A stretch of DNA of 64,000 nucleotides from Polydactylus sextarius. Lineage: Eukaryota; Chordata; Actinopteri; Polynemidae. This document shows positions 28,707 through 44,264 of the stretch, piece by piece (within the stretch, counting starts at the first letter, position 1; each line of letters begins with the position of its first letter). A program made the position numbers and the translations under genes. Under the pieces are notes generated by a model. That model was not told where the DNA came from. It ran no database searches and was given only the letters and a program-made list of their open reading frames with translations. The stretch lies in the NCBI GenBank assembly GCA_016801845.1, contig CM028927.1, positions 11,434,001 through 11,498,000 of the forward strand. The letters run 5' to 3'.

Positions 28707-31700
28707 CTCTCTCTCTCTTCTTCTTGTCACGATTCATCTATTTTTAAAGCCAAGGTCATGAACCTGGCAACACTTTGACTCCATTCCCATTGCAAGGCGC
28801 AAACACACACACACACACATACAGCAGTAGTCTAGACTGTGTGCACAGCAATCTTTCAGTCTACCCTGAACTATGGCATGTCACAGCTATAGATTTAGGA
28901 GAGCACCACAACATTATCAGCATCGTTTACATAAAAGTTTCAGTGAGTTTCTGTCTACTCTATGAATAAATAAATGCATCATAAGCCTATATATCTGTTT
29001 GCTCAGTCCATAAAGAGGTGTCATTGAATGTTTAGGGTGTAATATTTCTGTGTGTGTATGTCAAAATGTAATTGTGGAGTTACACAACACGTACTTGCAA
29101 AGCATATTTGCCTTAAATTTGTTTTATGGCTTGAGTCAAACAGCAATACAACAAAATCTTAGTGATATATTTTTGTTTTGTATTAGATGTATGAAATATA
29201 TATTAAGTATTTTAATGCATGGATCCAGGTCAGGCTTTATATTAACACAATGATACCTGACTTAAAACTGGATTTTGGTTGGTTAAGGAATAGAAACAGC
29301 TACAGCGTTAAATCAATTCACTAACTAAAATTATACCAATGACACAGTATTGTATGTTTTATGTATTTAGTGTGTTGGTTTAGAATTAATACATAACCTC
29401 ATACAGCACAGCACATACACAGCATATGTATGAATTACACATTCAAAACATGAACGTATTATCATTCAAGCTGAATTGTTTGCTAAATAAAAAAGAAATG
29501 TGCTGATTTTTTTAAATTCTTAAACTTTACCAATCATCATCTTTTCCACTTTTTCTCCATAATCAAATCAAAGATTTGGTCGCAAAGTCTGTTCAAGTCG
29601 TTTGTAAGATCTCTGTATGGCTTCAGCAGTATTCCACCTCCGACTCATTTTACTCTCGGGATTTTAAGGGCTGCACAGAGTCAGATTTTAAAAAACCAGC
29701 CTTCACTTTCTAAAATTTAAATGTAGCAGCCAACCGGATTGATGCACGGATTGAGTGCACCACACAGCGCAAACTCACACAAACCTTCTGTTCCACTTAG
29801 GAGTAGCATCTGATTCCTGCCAAGTGAAACAAGCACAGGTGCCCATTTGCCCTCAGTCACCTTTTACTAACTAAAGCCACATTTTGACCAGGGATGTGGC
29901 AGGTAAAGACACCTGCACGTCAGTTTGATGGAACTGGCAGGTGTATTGTGTATTGTGTGTTGTGTGCGATGTGTCTCTCGTGTGATGACAGTGATCAGTC
30001 AAGGCTGTCAGACTAAGATAACTGATGAGATTCTTTTATTAATAGTATTAATTACAGAATAAAAACGGATAGAAAAACACATTACATTACAAATAATCAT
30101 TTAAAGTGTCTTTAATAACAGTACAATTATGCATACCACATATTTGTAATTATTTTCACTGGAATATGTTGCCAATGTAAGTAATATAAGACTTAAATAA
30201 TATAAAAGACTAAATAGTAAGTGGAGGTAATTGCCTAATATTTTGCACATTTCCAATGAAACACGTGTAAATGATGATTCTGAGAATCATTTCGCAGTGA
30301 TGAGTCATTCCTATCAGCTCCAGGTTTTATTAACCGCGTCATTCTAGGATTATCCCAATATTCTGTGTTATATAACAGTGTGCCAGGAGACTACAAAGTG
30401 CAGCATCAATGTCAAGTGCCTGCTTCACAGTCAGCCATAAATATGGGTTAGTTGATACATGTGTTCGTCTCGTGACACATGATTTTAACCCAGTTTGCCC
30501 CAAATTAGAGGTGCTAATATGTCATCAGCTGTTAGTCTGTAAATACGAGAAACACATATCATCACAGAATGTTGAAGGAGGAAAAAAAAAAAACTCTTCT
30601 CTTCTCGTCTCATCCAGAACGATCCCATCACTAAATCATAATGTCAGCTCTTACATTTAAGATTTAATTTGAGATTTTTCATCTGTTTTTTATGGTTTTT
30701 AATATGTGGTGTATTTTATTGGAGGGAAAGATGTCAAGGTGGACTTTAACAGCACAATTGACCCCAGTTCAATGTGTCTGTAGTGTGTGGGTGCGCACGC
30801 ATAAAGACAGAACAATGTGTGTGTCTGTGTTTGCTTCATGTACCTGAGCATATAATAAAACTATTGATTGGTAGACTATATTAGAGATGAACATTAACTA
30901 TTACAGCTACATTTACATATGTTATACCAGAGACAAGACAATCTACAGTAGAGACAATCTCAAATATCACAGTATTTAATACCAAAACATTATTTGCAAA
31001 TGACAAAACACTTATAAGCCTTAATAACCCCAACATACTGTAACAGCAACAACAACATCTCATGTTTATTAGAAGAACATCTCTCATGCAATAACAATAT
31101 TGGATGCTCACTCAATCCGACATTAGTGTGAATATTTGCTGCACTCATAAAAATTTTGTTTGGGTCCCGCGGGTTCTCAGCTTTCTTGCAGCACTGTAGT
31201 CCAGCTACAGAGCAGGACTCTCTTAATCATACAGCACTAAACAGCATTTCATTCACAGTGGATGAAACAACATGAAATATGAAATCATGAAATATTCATT
31301 CACATCATAACTAGAAATGTAGTTCAATTTTGCAGTCAATAACCTCGGTATTCGGGTAGTGAGCCAAAGCTTTTTTTGGTTGTGTGTGTGTGCGCGCAAC
31401 TATATATGTTTAATGCATGCATGTGTGCTTCAAAAGGTAACCTGTGAGGTGTAGGGCTCACAGCACTGTAAACAGCATTTCATTTTCTACTCATGAATTA
31501 TTGACGCATATAATATTCTGTCCTCTTGTCTCCACCAGGTTTACTGATTTTGAAATATTGCTATATATATTTTATTAAATGAGTCCAAAGTCACTGCAAA
31601 ACTAGATTATTCCAATGATTAAGACTTAGGATTTGTCCAGGTCCCTATTTTGCCTGCTGGTGATTTTAGCTGTCAATAGTAGCTTCCCTACCAATGGGAT

Positions 31701-33277
31701 TTCCCAAAGACTATAATAGATTAAATGGACACGGATCCATAAAGCAATGTACTTAGAAGAACATACAAGATGCTGATTTTGGCCTTCATTGGCCATGAAG
31801 TAATTTCATCATCTCATGAAGAAGGAACAGATGGCTTAGAGCTCATTAGACTCTTTGGTTTTGCTATAAGCAGAATATAGGTCTGGAAAATGGGTCTTTA
31901 ACTTTTGTTAAGTATAATTTTGGCAGCTTTTTTATTGGCTTTACGCTCTTGTTTTGATATGACACAAGCGTACTTAAGGCTATGGTACATTCAGTGATGT
32001 AACATTCATTTAGTTATTCATTCAGATTTTCTAACACGATGTTCTCAGGTGGTGAGAGGAAGTGACAATAACAGCTTAGTGGAACAAAAATGATAAAAAT
32101 GCCTCTGAGATGTGGGTGTCCTGTTCTCTCACCTATACCTTCTGTACACAGATGATTGCCAGAATCCTTCAGAGGGCAGGCACATCCAGAAATGCACTGA
32201 TTATGTTGGAATCACAAGCTTATTACAAGGTCATGAGACAGAGTCTTGGCATTTTTACAGCAGAGTATGGAGTGTATTTCTGCACCGAGATGTGTCCAGA
32301 TCAAAGTAGACAACCCAATTTCTGTCTAGGTCTTTAAAGTCCAATTTACAGAGCTACAGGTATTTAAGGGGTACACTGCGGGGTATGAAAAATATTTTGT
32401 GCATTTGTGGAAGTGTAACTCTATGGAAACAAGAGTGTGCAGTGATTCTGTGTTTTAATGAGAACAGAAAATTGATATCTGATGCACATCTATCAAATCA
32501 GTCCTCAAGGGCTCCTCAGTGGCCTGGTATGAGACCTGAGAGAAACAGGATAAAATGTCAGTACTGTGAGTGCAATAGATGAGATTATTTTCATTCAACA
32601 CACTGTCCTCACTGATGTCTACAGTGTGAACTTGTCAATTTGAGAACACTCCCATTAGGTCAACACATTCATACAACCACAAGCTAATTAGACAGACTGA
32701 AGTTCTCATTTCTACATCGTACTGTAAACCTGCGTGAGTGTACATAAGAGACTTCCCATTCAGTTCCTCATTATTTGTGGCTACTATAGCAACCCTGTGT
32801 TTTTATTTGATGCAGTTCAATGCATGTGATGTATCTTGATTTTGCCTCATGAGCATTGTTAAGAGATATACTATTAAAATAAAGCACATCATGAGCAGAA
32901 CCATGCTGGGGTGATAGATATCATATGTCAAGTGTTAGACTATGCATCAATGCATCAGAATATACAAGTATATATTAAGCATTGGATCACCGTTAGCAAC
33001 CTAGCTCTAAAATCAATTTCGCAATGGTCACCACAGAGAAACAGCCAATAAACCTTTCTTTCACCAATCTCATTATATCCTCAAAATCTATTTCTTCAAT
33101 CTGTCAGATCTTTAAAGGTATTGGCTTCCATGTGTTTGTGTTTGTGTGGTGTATGTGTATTTGTGTGAATTCCCATGGACAATGTGGTGGATGCATGATG
33201 GAATATTATAGAAGAGAATGGAGCAGGGCTCAATGTGCAATCACAGACATAATACTGAAGACACACACACCCACACA

Positions 33278-33327
<50 letters not shown>

Positions 33328-33656
33328 CACTTAAAGCACCCCTTTGAGGATCCATCAGCCTTGCTGTTGCAAACACAATATGATTTTTTTTGTTTGGGTG
33401 TTAGAGAGAAAGTGAAAAATGTGTGCATGTGATGTGTGTGATGAGTACAGAAAGTTTGAAAGCAGATGTGTGGTTGTGTTACATTATTTGTGTTCATGTG
33501 TGTGTACATATGCTTGCATGCGCATGCGTGTATCATGCAAATACAGTAGTGTGTGCGTGAGCAAGAGTAGTAGTAGTAGTATAGGAATGCTCTGACAGTA
33601 TGCCTGTTTTCTCTCCAAAGCAATTTGTTTTCCATTCTTCTGCTAGCGTTGGTATA

Positions 33657-33701
<45 letters not shown>

Positions 33702-36700
33702 ACACAAGTACAAGCATGTGTGTCAGGCAGGTTGTGATTGGTTGAGTCTCTCGGTCTCATAAAGACAATGTCATGATGGAAATTAATGCAATACATCACA
33801 AACACGCACTCAGACTCACACCAAAGGCACACACACACATAGACATACTAACTGTGAAGCACACACACACACACACACACACACAGGGGGGCACACATCT
33901 TTGCTTCCCACCACAAGCCACTCCTGTAAATAATACTAAAAACAGGAGAAAGGAACAGGGTAATAAAGGAAAGAAAGGCTTGGGAAATAGAAGGTATATT
34001 TCGAGAAATACTGTACACAAAAATTACAGAGAATTATGGTGGCACAGTGGCACCTTTATATGGAACCAAAGAAGGTTCTATGTAACCCCATGGTCAGACT
34101 GAATTTTAAAGATTGCTGTCAGGAATACTTGCAAACTCAGGGGAGGCATCCAGAAAGAGATGGGTACAAATTTGCTCTGGGCTACATGAACTGAGAAGTA
34201 GAAGCATTCAAAGAATTTGCCTGACTCAGCAAACCAAAAGGCAATCATGCTCAAGCAAGACTATTCAGTTGGCAGTATATTTCTGATGAGATTGTGCAGC
34301 ATGATGCACTGACTCACAGCGGGGAAATATGGACATTGAGCATTTGAGGAAGATAACACAGATTCAAACTATCAGTAATGTCTGCTCACTCTTATTTTCT
34401 TCAGAAAAGATTTCAGCCAAAACTACTCATAAAAATAGCCACCCAGTGGCTCTAGTTGTCCTATTTTTTCACTTGCTCTCTGAACACATAGTTATCAGAT
34501 ATAGGCAAAATTATGCTAATACCTCATGATAATGGAAAATACATAACAAACAATGACATGTTCCACAAAAACAAATATCATATCTCCCTTTCGAGCTACG
34601 ATCATTTGTTGCTTCACCACTGGCAATCTTATTTGTCATGATTTACAAGACTTTCTCCTTGACAGCTATCATCGACTGCATTGTCAGTGTTTTCCATAGT
34701 GATTAAGTTATTTCTCTAGTTTGTATACAGAGGCAACATAATAGAGGACCCAACTGCAGACACTCAGGCTGAGCAGACAGATTTCAGGGACTTTACTTGA
34801 AGGATCTGTCAAAAACCAGGTTTACAGAGTGACCTCAGTAAGGCACCAAGCAAGCAAGTGTAGAAGTGCAAATCAAACAGCGAGGTCTAAAGACAGGGGA
34901 CAGGATGTAGGCAGGTGGCAAATATCAGGTTCAAGGTTGACTTGGATTCATAAACACTCAGCAGCATTGAAAATCAGACAGACAACTGGTATTAAGTGGT
35001 TAGCTATAAATATGGGGTGGCTTAATATGGGAAAATCAGGGAAAGGTGTAACAATGGTAGTCGATGTTACAGTGGGAAAGTGGAATAATCCTAGGACATC
35101 TGGTGAATGGGTTTAGTATGACAAGAAGTGGAAAGTTCAATTAAAGTACATAAAGAAAGTACAGTATAGATCATTCCATGGCAATTACATTATATTCTTT
35201 TAACATTATTTGCCATCGTTTTTCCTATTCTCTGTATTTTCTGAAATTGTTTTTTAACATTGCTTGATAAACCTATAGCTCTAAGAATAGATCGAATTTG
35301 TGTTTACCCAAGTTTGTTGGGCTGTGTTCATGTTCATGTCTCATTTTTAAACTTGTGTTTTTACAGAAATTGACAAAGAAAGCTGTGGTGACCCTGGGAC
35401 TCCTCTCTATGGAATAAGAGAAGGGGACAGCTTTTCAAATGGAGGGATCTTGAGATTTGAATGCCAGTTTGGCTTTGAGCTGATTGGAGAGAAAACTATC
35501 TCCTGCCAAGACAACAATCAGTGGTCTGCGAACATCCCCATCTGTATATGTAAGTAATAACATCATATTTTCAGGGATATGACTGCAGAAGGTCGAATTA
35601 AAAAAAAAAAAAAGAAAAAAGCATGGCATGTGCTTTGCTGTGATTTGTGGGTTTGATAACATTCACGCTGACCTGTCACCATGGTGACAGTACAGATGTT
35701 TTAGTTTATTATGGCCTGGAGCTGATGATGACCGATGATGCTGCGAAGGATGAATATTTAACAGGAAATTTCCCTCTCTGTATCTCTTTCTCTTCCCTCC
35801 CTTTGGTTTTCTAAATTTTTGTTTGTATTCTCAATTTCTCTCTCCCTCTCTTTGGCTCTGTGTTTGTGTTCTCCTCTTCCTCCTTCAGTCCCCTGCATGT
35901 CCAACTTCACAGCTCCCTCAGGAACTGTACTTTCCCCAGATTACCCAGAAGGCTATGGAAACAACATGAACTGTGTGTGGCTCATCCAATCGGACCCAGG
36001 CTCCAGAATCCACTTGGCATTTAATGACTTTGACCTGGAGGCTCCTTATGATTCCCTAACTGTGAAAGATGGCGAAACAAATGACGCTCTTGTCATTGGG
36101 AGATTCTCTGGTGCTGAGAGTCCTTCACATCTGACATCCAACACCAATACACTGAGGCTGGAGTTTCAGGCTGATCACTCCATGTCAGGCAGAGGATTTA
36201 ATATCACTTACAGTAGTATGTATTTTTTCTATTTCATTATTATTCTACAATATGTTAGATACTGTTTGTAAGTTTTGTCATTGCCACATGTCCAAAGTTG
36301 GCATCAACAGTTTTCATTTCTTTTCTTGCCGAGAGCTATCTTCTCTGCTGGATATTCAGTTCAGTTTGCTCCTGCTGAGCATGCGAAACCAACTAGCCTC
36401 AGCTCGACCAAAGTGTCTGGTCACTTTCTGATTGCAAGTCACTTTAGTGTTCAGTCTGCCCTGGAGAAGTGACACTGCTGAGAGGGCGAACTGTAATCTT
36501 GTCTCATAAATGTGACAATGGCTGAAGCATTGACAAGCAACAATCACCACCACCATCTCTCACCAACAAACCAAGAGTGGCAAAGAAAACTTACAATTAG
36601 CAGCTTTGAATAAAAGGAAATACATTTTAATGTGTGTACATATGACTTTCAGCCTAGACCACAGGTGCCCATACTAGGTGGGAACTGATTTAATTTTGAA

Positions 36701-37698
36701 ATACTTTGAACCATTTTCTGGTCTGAACGCAATTTTCTGTCGCAATTCCTTCCCAAAGCATCCCTTCAATCTGTCGCAATCTAGGCTATTTTTAATGGAA
36801 AGTGTTGCAATGTTGGAGAAACATTCTTTTAATCTTTTTTTCATTTTTTCCCCCCAACAATCACTTAAAAAGATCAAGTGCATTTTCCCCAACACATATA
36901 TTAGATGCTTGGATGTTTCATTTGTAGACTGAAGCTCTTTTAATTCACAGTTAGATCAGACTGAAGGCTTCAACAACACAAAGAACTGTGCATAAATGCC
37001 ATGTGTTTATAACAGCAGCTAAGAATAGAGGTTTCAGAACAAAGGGAAAAATAAAACGTGAAGGACATTAAAGTAATATTTTTTGGGAACTTTTTTGGAC
37101 TCGTTTTTTGTCAGATGAGACAACTAGTATCATTTTCATCTCTGTGTGTCCAGTGTAGAACAAGGTCCATGATGTATTTAGTCTTGCTTAACAAAGACTT
37201 GAAGGATGCAGAAACTGTTTTTCCAGTTCCATCAAAAGTTAAATAATACACCCTCTAAACTGACGTATACAAACATCATGTTTGTGTCTTTATCCCAAGT
37301 CACAATAGAACCCTAGACCTGAACAGTTAGCATCTCAAAGGTCTGTCTTTATTGCAAAGCTGTCAACTGTTCAAACTTATGTAACTGATCAAAAAACCCA
37401 GGTGGCTCTTAGATGTATTGATGACTAGCTTTTTAGACAACAGGATACAACATGTACAGTAAATATGACAGTTTTGGCTTTGTCGGAAAGCATATTTGTT
37501 CATTTTTGATGCAGGTGAACTGTTTGCCCCTGTGCACAGTCTTTGAGCTAATTTAGGCCAAACACGTCTCCATACCGGACAAACAGAGATGGAAATTGGG
37601 ATTGATCGTCTCTTCTGAGTGTAGGTTTGATGGTAAACAGACTCATTCCCAAAATGCTGAAGTATGCTGCAGGTCTCTTCATACCAGTCTGTATATAT

Positions 37699-37742
<44 letters not shown>

Positions 37743-40700
37743 TTTAAGGCCACTGCATTTGTCATTTTAATCTTTCTATGACATGAACCCCAAATTGCAT
37801 CAACAGGAAAAAAACATGGGCATTTTTAAAGTTGGACTTCATAGCCCTTTAATCTGATGAAATTGATCTTATCCTGAAGGGTACCATGGTAATGTTATCA
37901 GTACATTTGCTTAGACCCGCAGCATGGAGTAAATATACTGAAGCATAAAAAATTATTATATGAGTAAATACACAGAAAGACAGAGTAGGAACATAAAAGG
38001 AACAGATTACAAGAGACATCTGTAGGTTTCCCAGCCAGGACTGAATGTCACATTGCTATATGACTATATGACTTCTTTTCAGAAATTTGCTCAAACTGAT
38101 AATCAAAATGTAGCCTATGAATGCCTGTACAGGTACAGGTCTCACATTCTTTAATACATTTTTTATTCTATTTTTTTTCCACATCTGTCTCTCCAATATC
38201 TTCCTCATCATATCTGTGACTTCCTGTAACTTTTTTACCCCAGCATTTGGCCATAATGAGTGTCCAGACCCTGGCATTCCTATCAACGCTCGTCGCTTTG
38301 GAGACAGCTTCCAGCTTGGGAGCTCCATCTCTGTGGTCTGTGAGGATGGTTTTATTAAAACCCAGGGAACTGAGACCATCTCCTGTCAGTTAGAAAGAGG
38401 AAAAGTCATGTGGAGTGGACCCATTCCTAAATGTGAAGGTAAGAGTTGACTAAATGTTGACACTGATTAAACATTTTACTTGGGAACAATATGTCATCCA
38501 AGATACCATCATTACTACAACATAAAGACCCAGGAGGCGTAATCTCAACAGATATAAAAGAAAACAGAGGTGACCATTTAAGATAAATACTCAGAGAAAG
38601 CTGTCTTAATGCTCTGACACTAGTCATATTGAAGAGTATAAAACCACATATGGTATCTGTGAGAGGAAATATATGCAATGACCTGTAACCCACATGTGAA
38701 GTTAATGTGACATACATGAATATATTAGTTAGAATTGGACATAATTATTATAATGACATGTTATAAAAGTCACGAGAATCTATAACCACTTCTTAAAAGA
38801 GATGAAATCTGGTTATTAGTCATTATGTTTCACTTTGAATGTCACTTTTTCAAATATAATTATTAAATCAGCTTTACACTGTTATTTATCATCCATGTAC
38901 AGAGTCATTATATTACCATTTGAATATATAATCATTTATCAAGGTGGCATGAGCACAAAGCCTAATCAAAATAAAGTCTAACAGCCTGTATGAAACTACA
39001 TGGAACAAAAGAACTATGTATCGTTTTTTTAGTCATAACTCTCATAACAGCAGATATAATTCAATTCAAATATCTTTAACACAGCTACTGTTGATTGAGC
39101 TGTTGATAGTACAAAGAAAGGCCATGTTAATCGTGCTCCAGGTCATTTAATGTCCCAAGACCCATTGTCGCTAATGTGTGTCTGTAACTACTTGGATGGA
39201 AAATCCACTTACTTTTACTCAAGAGGTACAGACCATAACAAATTGACTTCAGACACTAATTTAAACTCTAAACAAGATCAAATTTAAAAGAAGAGTGGAA
39301 CAGAATCGCTCCTGGCTAATGTAACATGGTGATAACTTTCTGCTGAAAATTCATATTTTGGGTCATGGATCATGATTAGGGGTGTACTTGATTGAAAGTT
39401 TCTTCTAAGTGTTAATGTACATTTAAGTATAGCATTTAACACCACCTCTCCATTATGTGGAGTACAATGAAATATTTCTCTACATGATATCATATGTATT
39501 TTTAACAAACACGAACTAGAAATGATCTAATGATGTACAGATTTATTCATCAGTCAGTCTCTGATATAATTGTTGCGTGCAGTTATTTCAAGAATCTTGA
39601 AGACTTCTTCTGCCAGTATATTTGAAGCTGCTTTTTGAATAATTTATTTAAGCGATGGATAAAATGACTACATATAATGTGGATGTTACTCTTGTGACAA
39701 ATCCACATATAATTATCACCCAATTCTGTTGGTCTCCCTCTATTCTCCAAAGGGAATTTTATAAATTTCCCTTAATTCTTTCGGTTGTACAGCCAGTAAC
39801 TTGTAGCAGACATGTAGAGCAAATTCTTTAACCTTAAACCAACCAACCAACTGACCAACCAGCTCATGGACACAGTGAGCACCTAGGTGGTGACCATAGT
39901 GGAGAATTTTAGCAGCAACTTAGGAGCCAAATATTTCTAATGTGTTGATGAAGAACACAGCATTATATCTGTTAAAAGGAGACTGAATATGAAATCAGGT
40001 GTCATTTAACAATGCAATGCAACCTATACCTTCTCATGTAAACAAGCTAGTGATGCATCTGTCCCTAAGTTGCCAAAAAGTAATTTTAATGCTGCATTTA
40101 GTTAAATGAGATAAACTATAGATGAACTCCAATCAGTTTTTTGATGCTGATCACCAGTTACTGATCATTGAAATCAGATTCTGCTGATACAATCACCGAT
40201 CATTTGCTGAGTGCACTGCAAATAGAACAGTTATTCCACAAAAAGAGTAAAATAAAGTGCAGTCAGATAAATTGTAATAAGGAACCTTATTAAGATTGAC
40301 CCAGTGTTTGGTTGAAACTCAAGATGGTACATGACGCAGTCAACAAAGAACCATTTTTAAAACCCAGTGTCAGAAGCATTTCAATAAATAGAATCGAAGA
40401 ACTGAACAAAGCAACACAGTTGAAACGTCAAAATATGATCACAGAGTTTCTTATATAATGATCAATGTGCGTGTGTGTGTGTGTGATCAATGGGCCTCTA
40501 CAGAATCAAAAAAAAATTTTTTTAATTAATTGATTTATTGTTTTCAATGCAAAACACAATGTTTATGCGAAACAGATGGTTCCATTCTCTTGCTCTCTCC
40601 TCTATACTCTCCTCTATACTGAAGAGTGCCGATCAAAACAATTTTTAGTGAATATCTGCTCCTATCGATTGGAACATCCCTAATAAATTGAATTAAATCT

Positions 40701-43700
40701 TAATACTTTTGCACTGATCACATGGAGATAAAGTCTCCACCACAACTTTTTTACTTCTCCAAAAGTCATGCTGATTGAATTCAGTGTCTCATCAGCCAGT
40801 TACATTTTTGATGAGAAGAATGACTCAATAAACGATGTAATCAAGTTGTCTTTATGTCAGCTGCTCCTAGAACTGATTCACTAGACTGATTTTGGCCAGA
40901 TCTGTCAGAGTCAGTCCTCCCTCATCAACTTGGATTTGAACTTCACTTAGACTTCTTTTAGACTAGTGATACAAATCATCTTTCATTTTCCCTTTCATTT
41001 TTGTCCTCTATATTTACCCTTTCTCTTTCTCTTCCCATCTGCTCATCCTGCAGCCCCGTGTGGAGGTCATTATTCAGCCCCAAGTGGTGTGATTTTGTCT
41101 CCTGGGTGGCCAGGTTACTATAAAGACTCCCTCAGCTGTGAGTGGGTGATTGAATCAGAACCCGGACGTTCTATCAAAATCACATTTGACAGGTGGGTGG
41201 CATAATTCTTTGATTCTGCGTATTATGAAGGCTCTCAGAACTTCAATCAGGCAGAACAGTGATTCATCAGAGCAGCCATCAATTCCTTTGACAAGATTTA
41301 TGCGACTTCAAGTTCATGATCTCTTGAATTTCATAGGCTCTGTAATTAATATTGGGGGTTGTATTTGATCAGGAAGGCTGGGGTGATAGTTTGTGTTCTC
41401 TGAGCTGTGAACTGATGATACAAGCAAGACTCTGGAGTCTGGCAGATCTTTTTATCTTTTGTTTATTTGTGATTCTGTCTAACTTTATTTATTTAAGTTT
41501 TTCTGTTCTGTCTGTACAACATGTTAACCCAGATACCACAACACACTGTTTATTGTTTTCATCTCACAGGTTCCAGACAGAGCTGGGTTATGACTTCCTG
41601 GAGATCCACGATGGCCCAAACCTCCTGTCTCCTCTTGTTGGCTCCTTTAATGGCACCCAAGTGCCCCAGTTCTTGTTCAGCAGCAGTAACTTTCTGTATC
41701 TGCTGTTTACTACTGATAACAGCCGATCAAATGTTGGCTTCAAAATATTATATGAAAGTAAGTGAGAAACACATGAAGTATAGTTTTCATACGTACATAG
41801 GTATATATTCATTAATACAGAGCTGAATTAATGATGGAGGAATGGATTCATAGGACTACATAAGAGAACTATGAAAATATATTTCTGCAGAAGAATAATT
41901 TCATGGTGTATGTATGAGTCAGTACATACACTCAAACACAGTAGGACAACATTAGCCGAAACACTGTTTCACAGGCTGACCTCATGTGAAGTTTGTCATG
42001 TGAATTACCCACAAAAAACAAACAATCATGATTGCACAGCACAACAACGTGTGTATAGACTCAAACCATCTGTAAGTTCCATAACAGCAGATCAACAAAA
42101 CTAAACTTAAAGTGTAGTATGTGTATGCAAACAAGTCAGTGTCTTTTTCTTTTTTTTTCTTTTTTCTCCAGGTGTTACAGTGGACAGCTACTCATGTCTA
42201 GACCCTGGTATTCCTGTTAATGGTATCCGGTATGGACAGGATTTCTCCATCGGGTCAACTGTGTCGTTTGGTTGTGATTCTGGCTACAGACTCAGCCATG
42301 AAGAGCCGCTAGTATGTGAGAAGAATCACTGGTGGAGCCACCCTTTGCCTACATGTGATGGTGAGTAAGCGTTTCTAATTTTGGAAACATAGTTTAAACT
42401 GTGATTTACAACCACCACATAGAATAAATGAGAAAAAGTTATTCCTTTCTTTTCATTGTAATCAATATTCTGTGTAATCAAAAACTATAGATTATATTCA
42501 AGACCAAATAAAATTCATTAAAAGGAACAGAACACTTTATCTTGACCTTGGTGCGGAGACTGTGTGCACAGTATGCACTGTGGTTGTAGATACTGACATG
42601 ATACAACTGTATTCCTGCTTATGACGACACACTGATATTCATAAAACACAAATGATCAGTCTTGCGCTATAGAATTTTTTTTCTATTGAAAACAATAATT
42701 CTTATCAAACAATTGGTAGAAAAATATTTTCCCAAACAAATGTTAACATAAGTTTACAGAAATGACGCCGACCTCCACTTTTAAGACAAAAACACATTTG
42801 CAAACTTAACGTCAATGATATCAGTATCATAAGAAGCAAGGGAGTGAAAGAAAGAACAGCAGAGCAGCTGCTATGGAGAGCTGAGTCATATAGAACATGT
42901 TGTTCTGCATCAAAGCCACTGGTTAAGAGTCTCTCTCTCACACACATGCACATAGACACTGGGCATATGTGATAGGAGATGTTTTGAGGAGAAGATTACA
43001 GATTTATAGGCATGTGTGTTTGTGTGTGTGTCCTTGTGCCTGTATATGTGTGGTGCTTTTATCTGTGGGCCTCCTGTCACCTCCTCTCCTGTGTGAACTG
43101 TGAACACAGGAAGGTTTGGGGTAAGGTTGACGAGAGCCTGTGTTGGCTGTCACCTCCTCTCTCTTCTCTCTCAAATCACAGAGTGAGGGGGTGGTGGAGG
43201 GTTGGGGGCACAGGACTGGGTGAGGGGAGGTGGGAAATATCTCCGTCTCTGACTCCCACTCTCTACCTCCCCTTCTTCAATCACGGTAGAGCAGAAAAGT
43301 GGGGGAAGGAAAGATGCGGCACTGCTGCATCAGTTTTTTGGTGACTTGCTTGGTTTGGCTTGTTGGCTCGTTCACTAGTTAACCACATTTGAATTGCACA
43401 GCTGCTGGGACCGGCAGTAGTTTCCTCCAAGGAGGCAGTTTGAGCATATAAACATCAACACACTGCCTAGAATTTACAGGCTGAATGCCATTAGAGTGTG
43501 TTTACACAGTTTGTGCTGCAGAGATATAGGAAATATTTGCCACTGTGGTTGGTAAGAAGTGGTCTGACCTGATGATTGACAACTGGTACATGATGAACAG
43601 TGCCAAAGGCAGCTGAGTCAGCCCTGGAAACTGTAGCACAAATCAAATGTTGCTCATACAGTATATTCACACAGATTTTATATAGTGTATAATATCAACT

Positions 43701-44174
43701 TGATGACAACAAGATCATCACTGAAGTCATACAAAAGAACTGAAACTGTAACGCAGTGTTTACAGAATGAGCAAAAAAATCAGGTTTTCTTTGAGCCAGA
43801 TGATTCCTTACCTTTGCATACATTTAAGTTAAAAAAAAATATGAAAGTCTAGTTCAAAATGTTCTGTCAATCTTTTCTGAAGTCCAGTGATTGGAATTGA
43901 AGCCACACTCCATTCTGCCTCAGACAAAAAAAAAAAAAAGAAAAAGAAAGGACAGAATGACCTCCGGATGACAGCAGTGGAGAAAACGCAAGATGAAAGG
44001 AGATCGAAAAGAAAGATAGACCGATGGAGGAAGAGAGGAAGATAGAGATGAAAAAAAAAAAAAAGAAAAAACCTGGCAGAGATAGAGAAGTTATGCAGTG
44101 TTCAAAATTTCTCACATAGCCCTGCATTCAACATTAAGAGCTTCCTGGCAGAAATTTATTAATAATTAATGATG

Positions 44175-44264
<90 letters not shown>

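Larger units (their letters stand above)
26178..35366 (+). other. intron, 9.2 kb
   Basis: Between CUB 3 and Sushi 3. No exon recognised. It includes a CT-rich block with (TC)n at 28671-28704, CA arrays at 33260-33320 and 33860-33885, a TG array at 33660-33698, and a repeat-like block at about 34735-34945. The rest is ordinary AT-rich sequence. Confidence 0.7.

Noticed and set aside
32110..32337. An exon-like block with two overlapping frames and an upstream TACACAG
   Set aside because: No Sushi or CUB signature. The flanking CSMD1 exons already join in frame without it, and I do not recognise the peptide.
33096..33713. A 205-residue open frame on the minus strand
   Set aside because: Its length comes from CA/TG arrays that code for Thr-His or Cys-Val runs; no domain and no splice context.
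33260..33885. Evenly spaced CA and TG blocks considered as a CRISPR-like array
   Set aside because: They are dinucleotide microsatellites with no unique spacers, in a vertebrate intron.
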